Assembly: GCF_001419795.1 (NCBI RefSeq)
Contig: NZ_LIRL01000193.1
Span: 1-57,704, forward strand
Direction of reading: 5' to 3'
Length of the DNA stretch: 57,704 bases
Origin: Streptomyces niveiscabiei
GTDB lineage: Bacteria > Actinomycetota > Actinomycetes > Streptomycetales > Streptomycetaceae
In this document: positions 51,687 through 57,704 of the stretch, one piece after another
Numbering within the stretch: the stretch's first letter is position 1
Layout: each line of letters starts with the position of its first letter
Translations under genes and position numbers: made by a program
The notes under the pieces: generated by a model
Told to the model about the DNA's origin: nothing
The model's input: only the letters and a program-made list of their open reading frames with translations
Databases searched by the model: none

Positions 51687-53039
51687 TCAGTGCCGGATGA
51701 CGTCGTCGTCGATCAGCAGGGCGGCGGCGCCCGTGTACGCGCCGGGGTCCAGGAGCCGCGAGATGCGGTCCGCCGTCAGACGGGCGGTCACCTCGGGCAG
51801 TTCGCCCAGGACGTCACCGAGGGCGCGCCCGCTGCGGTCCGCCTCAGCGGATGCCTCGGTCACCACCGCGCGGGCGCGGGCCTTGCCGAGCTCTTTCGCC
51901 AGGGCGGCACAGATCCGCTCCGAGGCGATCCGGCCGCCGGTCAGCTCCAGGTTCGCCCGCATCCGCTCCGGCCGGACCACCAGCCCCTCGGCCAGCTCCA
52001 CGGCCGTGTGCGCGGCGCCGCCCACCAGGCGCAGGCACTCCCGCAGCAGCAGCCACTCCGCATGCCAGGCCCCGGCGGACCGCTCGTCCTCGGTCACCAT
52101 GCACTGCGTCAGCCCCGCCGCCAGCACCGGCACCTGGAGCGCGGCGCTGCGCAACAGGGTCGCCAGCACGGGGTTGCTCTTGTGCGGCATCGCGGACGAC
52201 GCGCCCCGCCCGGCCGGCGAGGGCTCGGCGACCTCACCGACCTCGGTCCGGGCGAGCGACTGCACGTCCACGGCGATCTTCCCGAGCGCGCCGGTGGTGA
52301 GGGCGAGGACGGCCGCGAGGTCGGCGACCGGGGTGCGCAGCGCGTGCCAGGGCAGGGGCGGCCGGGCGAGGCCCGTCTCCACGGCGTACGCGTCGAGCAG
52401 CGGTCCCACCGGGCCCGCCTCCAGATAACCGGCGAGCGTCCCGGCGGCCCCGCCCAGCGAGAACGGCAGCCCGCCGTCCAGCAGCGCCGCGACCCGATCG
52501 CGGGCGTCCAGCACGAGCCGGCGCCAGCCGGCCGCCTTCAGCCCGAACGTGGTGGGCACGGCGTGCAGCGAGAGGGTTCTTCCGGCCATGGCGCTGTCGC
52601 GGTGCCGCACGGCGAGTTCGGCGAGGGCGGCGGCGGCGCGTTCCAGGTCGGCGCGGACGAGGGAGAGCACCCGGACGGCGACGAGCATCGCGCCGGTGTC
52701 GAAGACGTCCTGGCTGGTCGAGCCGTGGTGGACGTACGCGGCGGCCTCGGGCGAGGTCTTGGCGACGACCCGCGTGAGGGCCGCGACGAGCCCGACGACG
52801 GGGTTCGCGGTCTCCCGGGCGGTGAGCGCGAGGGCCGCCACGTCGAACCGCTCGGCGCGGGCGGCCTCGGTGATGGCCTCGGCGGCTTCGACGGGGACCA
52901 CGCCGATGGCGGCCTGGGCCCGGGCCAGCGTGGCTTCGGCGTCCAGCATGGCCTGGAGCCAGGCGGTGTCGGAGGTGGCCGCTTCGGCGGGGGTGCCGGC
53001 GCGGACGGGGGAGAGGAGGCCGAGGTCGTGGTCGGTCAT
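51687..53039 (-). CDS. Fumarase/aspartase-superfamily lyase, nitrosuccinate lyase candidate (CreD-like)
   Basis: A 450-residue lyase of the adenylosuccinate lyase/3-carboxymuconate cycloisomerase branch. Conserved segments are HHGSTSQDVFDTG, HAVPTTFGLKAAGWRR and the superfamily signature GASSAMPHKSNPV with the catalytic serine loop. On its own it would be called PcaB-like. Its gene overlaps (ATGA) with a large NAD_binding_9-type FAD protein, the arrangement of the aspartate-nitrosuccinate pathway (CreD/CreE, also FzmL/FzmM), in which the lyase splits nitrosuccinate into fumarate and nitrous acid. No protocatechuate-pathway genes are nearby, which argues against a PcaB role. Assignment rests on family and context. 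Confidence 0.8.
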   Translation of the reverse strand: MTDHDLGLLSPVRAGTPAEAATSDTAWLQAMLDAEATLARAQAAIGVVPVEAAEAITEAARAERFDVAALALTARETANPVVGLVAALTRVVAKTSPEAAAYVHHGSTSQDVFDTGAMLVAVRVLSLVRADLERAAAALAELAVRHRDSAMAGRTLSLHAVPTTFGLKAAGWRRLVLDARDRVAALLDGGLPFSLGGAAGTLAGYLEAGPVGPLLDAYAVETGLARPPLPWHALRTPVADLAAVLALTTGALGKIAVDVQSLARTEVGEVAEPSPAGRGASSAMPHKSNPVLATLLRSAALQVPVLAAGLTQCMVTEDERSAGAWHAEWLLLRECLRLVGGAAHTAVELAEGLVVRPERMRANLELTGGRIASERICAALAKELGKARARAVVTEASAEADRSGRALGDVLGELPEVTARLTADRISRLLDPGAYTGAAALLIDDDVIRH

Positions 53040-54847
53040 GCGGACGCTCCCAGAGTCGTGACAGCCGGTTCGAGCGCCAGCACCGTCCGCGCCACCGCGT
53101 CCGCGTCGCCCAGGATCACCGAGTCCACGCCCGGCCGTATCCCGGCGGCGGTCACCCAGTGCACGCCCTCCGTCGGGACCCCCAGCGCGAACCGGCGCGG
53201 ATGGGCCCGCCCGGTCGCGTCGATCACCCGGTACGGGCGTTCCGTGACGGCCAGCCCCCGCGTCGCGACCTGCGTCCCGCAGGACCCGGCGATCGTGAAC
53301 CGCCGCGCCCGACCGGTATCCAGCAGCCCCCGCAGCAACGGGTCCGCCGTACGCGCGAGGTCCGGCTCCGGCAACCGTGCCTCGATCAGCGAAGTCGCCC
53401 GTACCGGCGGCCCCGGCACGACACCGGAGACGGCGGTGAAGCCGTCGCCGGCCGTCACCCGGACCCGTGGCCCGAGGATGGCCACCACGCCCGCCTCGAT
53501 CAGCGCGATCAGCTCCGCGACCCGCGAGACGGGCGGCCCGATCGACAGGAACGCGTTCAGCGGCGTGTACCAGCCCTGCACGTCGTCCCGGTACGAACCG
53601 CCCTCCAGACGCCCGTGGTCGACGGCGGCGCGGATCTCGTTGCGGAGGTCGCGCAGCACGTCGAGGGCGGCCTTGAGCGGCCCGCGCACGTTGCCCGCCC
53701 TGGCCGCGCGGACGTCGTCCGCGAGGTGCGCCAGGAGCCACGCCCGGTACGCGTCCGGGGAGCTCACGTCCTGCCCGAGCCACGGCCGGGCCACCCGCTC
53801 CCAGTCCCACCGCTCACCGGGCGCGACCCCGGCGGCGTCCAGGAGCCGGGCCTCGGCGGCACGGTCCGGGGCCGCCAGGAACTCCCGTACGAACGAGTCA
53901 CGCGCGGACAGCAGCGTGCCGTAGTAGACGCTCTCGACCTCCTTGGCGATCAGTGGCCACAGATCCGCGGCGAACGACAGCCGCTCCCCGTTCTCGGCCC
54001 GCCGGTGCAGCCGGGCGACGGCCGCCAGGGTCAGGACCCGGGGCTCGTGACGCCCGTACGCCCCCTTCTGGTTCTCGCCGCGCGCGTGGTACGGCACCCC
54101 GCGCCGCGACCCGGCGACGATGCGCGGCTCCCGCCCCGAGGGCTCGTACCGCAGCCGCCCGGCATCCCGCACGAACCTGCCGCCCCGCTCCTCCGTGAGC
54201 AGCGCGAGCACGTCGAAGAAGTTCAGCCCGAGCCCGCGTACGAAGACGGTCTCGCCCGGAGCGATCCCGGACAGGTCGAGGTCGGCGGGGTTCGCGGGGG
54301 CGAAGTACCCGGCGCCGCGAGGCTCACCGGGCGCCGGGCGGACGGGAAGGTGCCCCTGCGCGAGGACCACCGCGTCCAGCCCGCCCAGCCGTGTGCCGTC
54401 GGCCAGCAGCAGGGACTGCGTGCCGTCCGCCGAGTCGTCGAGCGCGACCGCGGACGTGCGGTGCTCCACGACGGTGACGTGCGCCGGCGCCGAGTCCCGC
54501 ACCGTACGGAACACGTCCTCCAGGTACGCCCCGTACAGAGCCCGCGTCGGATAGTCGTCAGGACCGAGCCGCCCCGCGGCCCACTCATGCAGGCTCGGCC
54601 CCTCCTCCACCGGCCCGTCCATCGTCACCGTGTGGTCCGTGAACATCGTGACCTGCGAGGCGACCGTGTTCATCAGCAGCCGCCGCGACTGGTCCGTACG
54701 CCACACCTTCCCGGCGCCCGGCGCGTACGGGTCGACGACGTGCACGGTCACCGCCCCGTGCGCGGGCGACTTCCGCTCGTTTGCGCACAGCCGCTCCAGG
54801 ACGGACAGCCCACGCGGCCCCGCCCCGACAAGACAGACGACAAGCAC
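53036..54847 (-). CDS. FAD-dependent monooxygenase, aspartate N-oxidase candidate (CreE-like)
   Basis: A 603-residue protein with an N-terminal dinucleotide-binding motif VCLVGAGPRGLSVLERLCAN and the NAD_binding_9 region DPYAPGAGKVWRTDQSRRLL followed by MNTVASQVTMFTD. A second nucleotide region (ETVFVRGLGLNFFDVLALL) and a long C-terminal helical part ending in VTAAGIRPGVDSVILGD complete it. This size and layout fit CreE/FzmM enzymes, which oxidise the aspartate amino group to a nitro group using NADPH and oxygen. The start is a GTG at 54847 with GGGAGAG upstream, 11 bases after the aminotransferase stop; its stop overlaps the lyase ATG. I infer a nitrous-acid-forming pair. Confidence 0.8.
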   Translation of the reverse strand: MLVVCLVGAGPRGLSVLERLCANERKSPAHGAVTVHVVDPYAPGAGKVWRTDQSRRLLMNTVASQVTMFTDHTVTMDGPVEEGPSLHEWAAGRLGPDDYPTRALYGAYLEDVFRTVRDSAPAHVTVVEHRTSAVALDDSADGTQSLLLADGTRLGGLDAVVLAQGHLPVRPAPGEPRGAGYFAPANPADLDLSGIAPGETVFVRGLGLNFFDVLALLTEERGGRFVRDAGRLRYEPSGREPRIVAGSRRGVPYHARGENQKGAYGRHEPRVLTLAAVARLHRRAENGERLSFAADLWPLIAKEVESVYYGTLLSARDSFVREFLAAPDRAAEARLLDAAGVAPGERWDWERVARPWLGQDVSSPDAYRAWLLAHLADDVRAARAGNVRGPLKAALDVLRDLRNEIRAAVDHGRLEGGSYRDDVQGWYTPLNAFLSIGPPVSRVAELIALIEAGVVAILGPRVRVTAGDGFTAVSGVVPGPPVRATSLIEARLPEPDLARTADPLLRGLLDTGRARRFTIAGSCGTQVATRGLAVTERPYRVIDATGRAHPRRFALGVPTEGVHWVTAAGIRPGVDSVILGDADAVARTVLALEPAVTTLGASA

Positions 54848-54858
54848 GGGCTCTCCCG

Positions 54859-56004
54859 TCAGGACGTGCGGACGTTGTTCTTGAGCTCCGCCCGCAGCAC
54901 GTCCACGACCCGCTCGACCTGGTCGTCACGGAGCTCGGCGTGCATGGGCAGGGCGAGGTTGCGGTGGAAGAGGTCCGCCGAGACGGGGCAGCTCTGCACG
55001 GCGTCGTAGACCGGCTGGAGATGGCTCGCCCAGGTGCCGTGCCCGCAGCCGATGCCCTGCGCGCGCAGCGAGGCGGCGAGGGCGGAGCGGTCGACGAGCG
55101 GGGAGAGGGTGACGAGGTACGACTGCCAGGCGTGGGTGCGGTCGCCGGGGACGTACGGCAGCGTCAGCAGCTCCTCGTCGGCGAGGAGTTCGGCGTACCG
55201 GGCGGCGACCGTGCTGCGGCGGGCGAGGAGTTCGTCCACCCGGTCCAGCTGGACCTCGAGGATCGCGGCGGCGATGTCGGAGAGCTTGTAGTTGTAGCCG
55301 ATGTCGGTGAACGTCGGGATCGGCAGCCCGACCACCTGCGCCTGGTCGTAGATGCTGCCGATGCCGAACGACGACCGCAGCCGCGCGTCCGCGCCGATCA
55401 CCGGATCGGCGGCGAGCAGCGCCCCGCCCTCCCCGCTGCTGGCGCCCTTGCGGCCGTGGAAGGAGAGACAGGCGACCGGCGCGAGCGCGCCCGCCGGCCG
55501 CCCCCGGTAGCTCGCGCCGACCGCGCAGGCCGCGTCCTCGACGACGAACAGCCCGTGCCGGTCGGCGAGCGCCATCAGCTCGTCGTAGTCGGCGGGCAGG
55601 CCGACCGTGTCGACGGCGATCACCCCGACCGTGCGCGGCCCGATCAGCGCGGCCACCGCCTCCGGGTCGACCGTGCCGGTGTCGGCCCGCACGTCCGCGA
55701 AGACGGGCGTGGCACCGACGTAGCGCACCGCGTGCGCCGGGGCCGGGAACGTGTAGTCGGCGACGATCACCTCGTCGCCCGGCTCGACGCCGAGCGCCAG
55801 CATCGCCAGGTGCAGCGCCGCGCCGCAGTTGCTCAGCGCGACCGCGTCGCCGACGCCGTACCGCTGCTTCAGCTGCGCCTCGAACGCCTTGCCCCGCGGG
55901 CCCTGCCCGGCCGGCCAGCCGGAGGCGAACACCTCGGCGACGGCGGCGAGTTCACGGGCGCCGAGGCTCGCGTGGACGAGGGGGACGCTGTCGTTGGTGG
56001 TCAC
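54859..56004 (-). CDS. PLP-dependent aminotransferase (DegT/DnrJ/EryC1 fold)
   Basis: A 381-residue aminotransferase. PLP contacts visible are SNCGAALHLAMLALG, Asp157 in VVEDAACAVG and the internal-aldimine Lys186 in SFHGRKGASSGEGG. The C-terminal domain has FTDIGYNYKLSDIAAAI. The fold is best known from sugar aminotransferases, but no sugar-nucleotide genes are in the window. In naphthoquinone pathways of the furaquinocin type an aminotransferase of this sort, as I recall, aminates the quinone ring to an 8-amino-flaviolin-type product, which suits the THN synthase and cupin here. The start is a GTG overlapping the cupin stop (GTGA). Confidence 0.85.
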   Translation of the reverse strand: MTTNDSVPLVHASLGARELAAVAEVFASGWPAGQGPRGKAFEAQLKQRYGVGDAVALSNCGAALHLAMLALGVEPGDEVIVADYTFPAPAHAVRYVGATPVFADVRADTGTVDPEAVAALIGPRTVGVIAVDTVGLPADYDELMALADRHGLFVVEDAACAVGASYRGRPAGALAPVACLSFHGRKGASSGEGGALLAADPVIGADARLRSSFGIGSIYDQAQVVGLPIPTFTDIGYNYKLSDIAAAILEVQLDRVDELLARRSTVAARYAELLADEELLTLPYVPGDRTHAWQSYLVTLSPLVDRSALAASLRAQGIGCGHGTWASHLQPVYDAVQSCPVSADLFHRNLALPMHAELRDDQVERVVDVLRAELKNNVRTS

Positions 56005-56540
56005 GGGGCCACCGTCCTTTCTGCGGGCGGGGTGAAGCGGAGCGGGGTGATCTGCTGGACGTCGTAGCGCCGGCGCATCCGCTCGACCGCCTCCGGGTCC
56101 ACCGAGGGGCCGGCCGCGAAGATCTCGACGATCTCCTCGAAGTACCGCTCGTGGTCGGGCGAGGGGGAGCTCTGGAAGAGCATCCGGGCCGGGGCGTCCG
56201 AGGCGTTGCGGAAGGCGTGCGGGGTGCCCGGCGGCACGAACATGCAGCTGCCGGTCACCGCCCGGACCGGGCGCTCGCCCTTCGGGGACTCCCAGCCGTG
56301 CCAGGTCTCCTCGGTACGCTCGGCCGGCTCGAACGCGAACAGCTCCAGCTCGCCCTCCAGGACGTAGAAGAACTCCTGGGACGCGCTGTGCGCGTGCGCG
56401 CCGACGTCGAAGCCCGGCGGTACGACCACCTCGAACACGGACGAGGAGGAGCCGTCCGCCGCGGTGACTTTGAACGTCACGTCCTGCGCTTTCGTGACGA
56501 GTTTCCTGCCGTGGCCGGGAGGGACGATCAGACCGCTCAT
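56001..56540 (-). CDS. Cupin oxygenase, candidate quinone-forming enzyme
   Basis: A 179-residue single-cupin protein. Cupin motif 1 is GAHAHSASQEFFYVLEGELE with ligands His49, His51 and Glu56; motif 2 is GSCMFVPPGTPHAF with His108. A C-terminal helical tail (HERYFEEIVEIFAAGP) follows. In THN pathways a cupin monooxygenase converts THN to flaviolin or a related naphthoquinone, and position at the head of this operon supports that role; isomerase or dioxygenase functions are also possible for the fold. The ATG at 56540 has GAGAG upstream. It is the first gene of the leftward operon. Confidence 0.8.
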   Translation of the reverse strand: MSGLIVPPGHGRKLVTKAQDVTFKVTAADGSSSSVFEVVVPPGFDVGAHAHSASQEFFYVLEGELELFAFEPAERTEETWHGWESPKGERPVRAVTGSCMFVPPGTPHAFRNASDAPARMLFQSSPSPDHERYFEEIVEIFAAGPSVDPEAVERMRRRYDVQQITPLRFTPPAERTVAP

Positions 56541-56760
56541 GGAGTGTCGCTCTCTGGTGGAATTTCCCTGCGGAATGCGGGCGGTGCGGAGAAAGCGAGA
56601 ATGCCAGCGCCGACTTGGTGGCCACTGGGTCCGCGATTGGCGCCCGCTTGCCGCCAAGCCGGGGCCAACTCGCCGCGTATTCCCCGGCAAGGGGCCGTGA
56701 CGAAGATGCGGTTGCGCACGGGTTCCAGAATCCGGTTCCGACCATCCCGAGGGGGAAACC
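56541..56760. promoter_or_regulatory. Divergent promoter region of cupin operon and IspH gene
   Basis: 220 bp serving both the leftward six-gene operon and the rightward IspH gene. TTGGCG (56637-56642) and CGCCAA (56652-56657) form an inverted repeat with a 9-base spacer, a possible operator. No SARP heptamer array with 11-bp period was recognised. The IspH ribosome site GAGGGGGAAA is at its right end. Confidence 0.45.
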
Positions 56761-57704
56761 ATGCAGTCCGCCACACCGCGAGTGCTGCTCGCCGCGCCAC
56801 GGGGGGCCTGTGCCGGAGTGCACCGGGCCATCGAGACCGTGGAACGCGCGCTGGAGATCCACGGCGCGCCCGTGTACGTCCGCAAGCAGATCGTCCACAA
56901 CGAGCACGTCGTGCGGGAACTGGAGGGCAAGGGCGCCCGGTTCGTCGACTCGGAGGAGGAGGTGCCGGCCGGCGCGGTGTGCGTGTTCTCCGCGCACGGC
57001 GTCTCCCCGCAGGTCCGCGAGAACGCGCGGGGCCGCGAGCTGACGGTCGTCGACGCGACGTGCCCGCTGGTCGCCAAGGTCCACCAGGAGGCGATCCGGT
57101 ACGCCCGCACCAAGGACACGCTGATCCTCATCGGGCACGCCGACCACGAGGAGATCGAGGGGACATATGGGGAGGTGCCGGAGCGGACGGTCGTCGTCGC
57201 CGACGTGGCGCAGGCGCGGAAGCTCGAACTGGCTCCGGGGGCACGGGCCGCCTACCTGACGCAGACCACGCTGTCCGTCGACGACACGGCCGAGATCGTC
57301 GCCGTGCTCAAGGAACGGTTCCCCGGCATCACCGGGCCCGGGGCCGCCGACATCTGTTACGCCAGCCAGAACCGGCAGAACGCGGTCAAGGCGATCGCCG
57401 GGCGCAGTGACCTGGTGCTGGTCGTGGGGTCGGCGAACTCCAGCAACTCGCTGCGGCTGGTGGAGGTTTCGCGGGCCGCCGGTACACCCGCGCGGCTCCT
57501 CACGGACCCGGTGCTGCTGGACGCCGGGTGGCTGAGGGACGTCCGCACGGTCGGGCTGACGGCCGGGGCGAGCGTGCCGGAGGCGCTGGTGGTACAGGCG
57601 CTGGGGCGGCTCGCGGAGCTGGGATTCGAGGACGTCGAGGTCGAGGAGACGGTTGTGGAGAACGTGACCTTCAAACTGCCGGTGGAACTGGGGGAGTTGG
57701 GGGA
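56761..57704 (+). CDS. ispH: IspH (LytB), 4-hydroxy-3-methylbut-2-enyl diphosphate reductase, 3' end outside window
   Basis: The first 314 residues of IspH, open to the window edge. It is the iron-sulfur enzyme that makes isopentenyl and dimethylallyl diphosphate in the last step of the MEP pathway. The three cluster cysteines are Cys17 (PRGACAGVHRAI), Cys101 (DATCPLVAKVH) and Cys199 (ADICYASQNRQ). The catalytic region IGHADHEEIEGTYGE holds Glu133 at the position of E. coli Glu126, and SANSSNSLRLVEV is the substrate SxN loop. Streptomyces usually carries one housekeeping IspH, so a copy in this cluster suggests a dedicated precursor supply for the prenyltransferase. Other precursor genes may lie to the right. 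Confidence 0.93.
   Translation, partial: MQSATPRVLLAAPRGACAGVHRAIETVERALEIHGAPVYVRKQIVHNEHVVRELEGKGARFVDSEEEVPAGAVCVFSAHGVSPQVRENARGRELTVVDATCPLVAKVHQEAIRYARTKDTLILIGHADHEEIEGTYGEVPERTVVVADVAQARKLELAPGARAAYLTQTTLSVDDTAEIVAVLKERFPGITGPGAADICYASQNRQNAVKAIAGRSDLVLVVGSANSSNSLRLVEVSRAAGTPARLLTDPVLLDAGWLRDVRTVGLTAGASVPEALVVQALGRLAELGFEDVEVEETVVENVTFKLPVELGELG

Noticed and set aside
51687..53039. Lyase as a protocatechuate-pathway PcaB or a purine enzyme PurB
   Set aside because: No pca or pur genes adjoin it, and it overlaps a CreE-like FAD gene; context favours nitrosuccinate lyase, though sequence alone does not settle it.

Overview
The window is high-GC actinomycete DNA and reads as Streptomyces. 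Codons end mostly in G or C, GTG and TTG starts are common, genes overlap at ATGA and GTGA junctions, and families typical of Streptomyces are present (DUF5999, DUF6299, SARP and LuxR ATPase regulators, ABBA prenyltransferase, RppA-type type III polyketide synthase). No rRNA, tRNA, CRISPR array or intact insertion sequence was seen.

Layout. (1) 1-2130: ordinary chromosomal genes: a 5'-cut acyl-CoA dehydrogenase coupled to a RidA-like protein, a DUF5999 protein and a secreted DUF6299 protein. (2) 2520-11118: a LacI regulator with a perfect 14-bp operator-like palindrome, divergent from a GPH/MFS-type transporter and four hydrolases of four families (alpha/beta hydrolase, secreted esterase, family VIII serine hydrolase, CocE/NonD), closed by a GAF-LuxR regulator. 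(3) 11266-25253: mixed accessory DNA: a membrane-anchored esterase, a secreted tripeptidyl-aminopeptidase-like protein, a MacB-type ABC transporter, a decayed copy of the esterase, a LuxR-family ATPase regulator, a secreted ricin-A-chain-like ribosome-inactivating protein, about 2 kb of empty or decayed sequence, and a TetR gene. (4) 25288-37184: a glycoside and ester catabolic block: DHA2 MFS transporter, GH78 alpha-L-rhamnosidase, HSL-type esterase, type-B carboxylesterase, relic GDSL esterase, GH3 and GH2 glycosidases. The GH2 reading frame runs without a break into the TPR half of an AfsR-like regulator, so there is a recombination joint near 37185. (5) 38213-57704: a biosynthetic gene cluster that continues past the right edge.

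The cluster has two facing operons separated by a 13-bp-stem terminator at 49509-49540. The rightward one encodes SARP regulator, ABBA aromatic prenyltransferase, FAD aromatic hydroxylase, Tat-exported bicovalent-FAD oxidase, class II (DxDD) terpene cyclase, MMPL exporter and a second SARP. The leftward one encodes cupin oxygenase, PLP aminotransferase, CreE-like FAD monooxygenase, CreD-like lyase, THN synthase (RppA type) and O-methyltransferase. Divergent from it lies an IspH gene that would supply isoprenoid precursors.

Inferred pathway: the type III PKS makes 1,3,6,8-tetrahydroxynaphthalene; the cupin oxidises it to a naphthoquinone; the aminotransferase adds an amino group; the FAD/lyase pair makes nitrous acid from aspartate, which could diazotise that amine; methylation, prenylation, hydroxylation, terpene cyclisation and oxidative cyclisation follow, then export. 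The likely product class is a naphthoquinone meroterpenoid related to furaquinocin and naphterpin types. The addition of a soluble class II cyclase and a bicovalent flavin oxidase makes this gene combination unusual. The product cannot be read from sequence alone.
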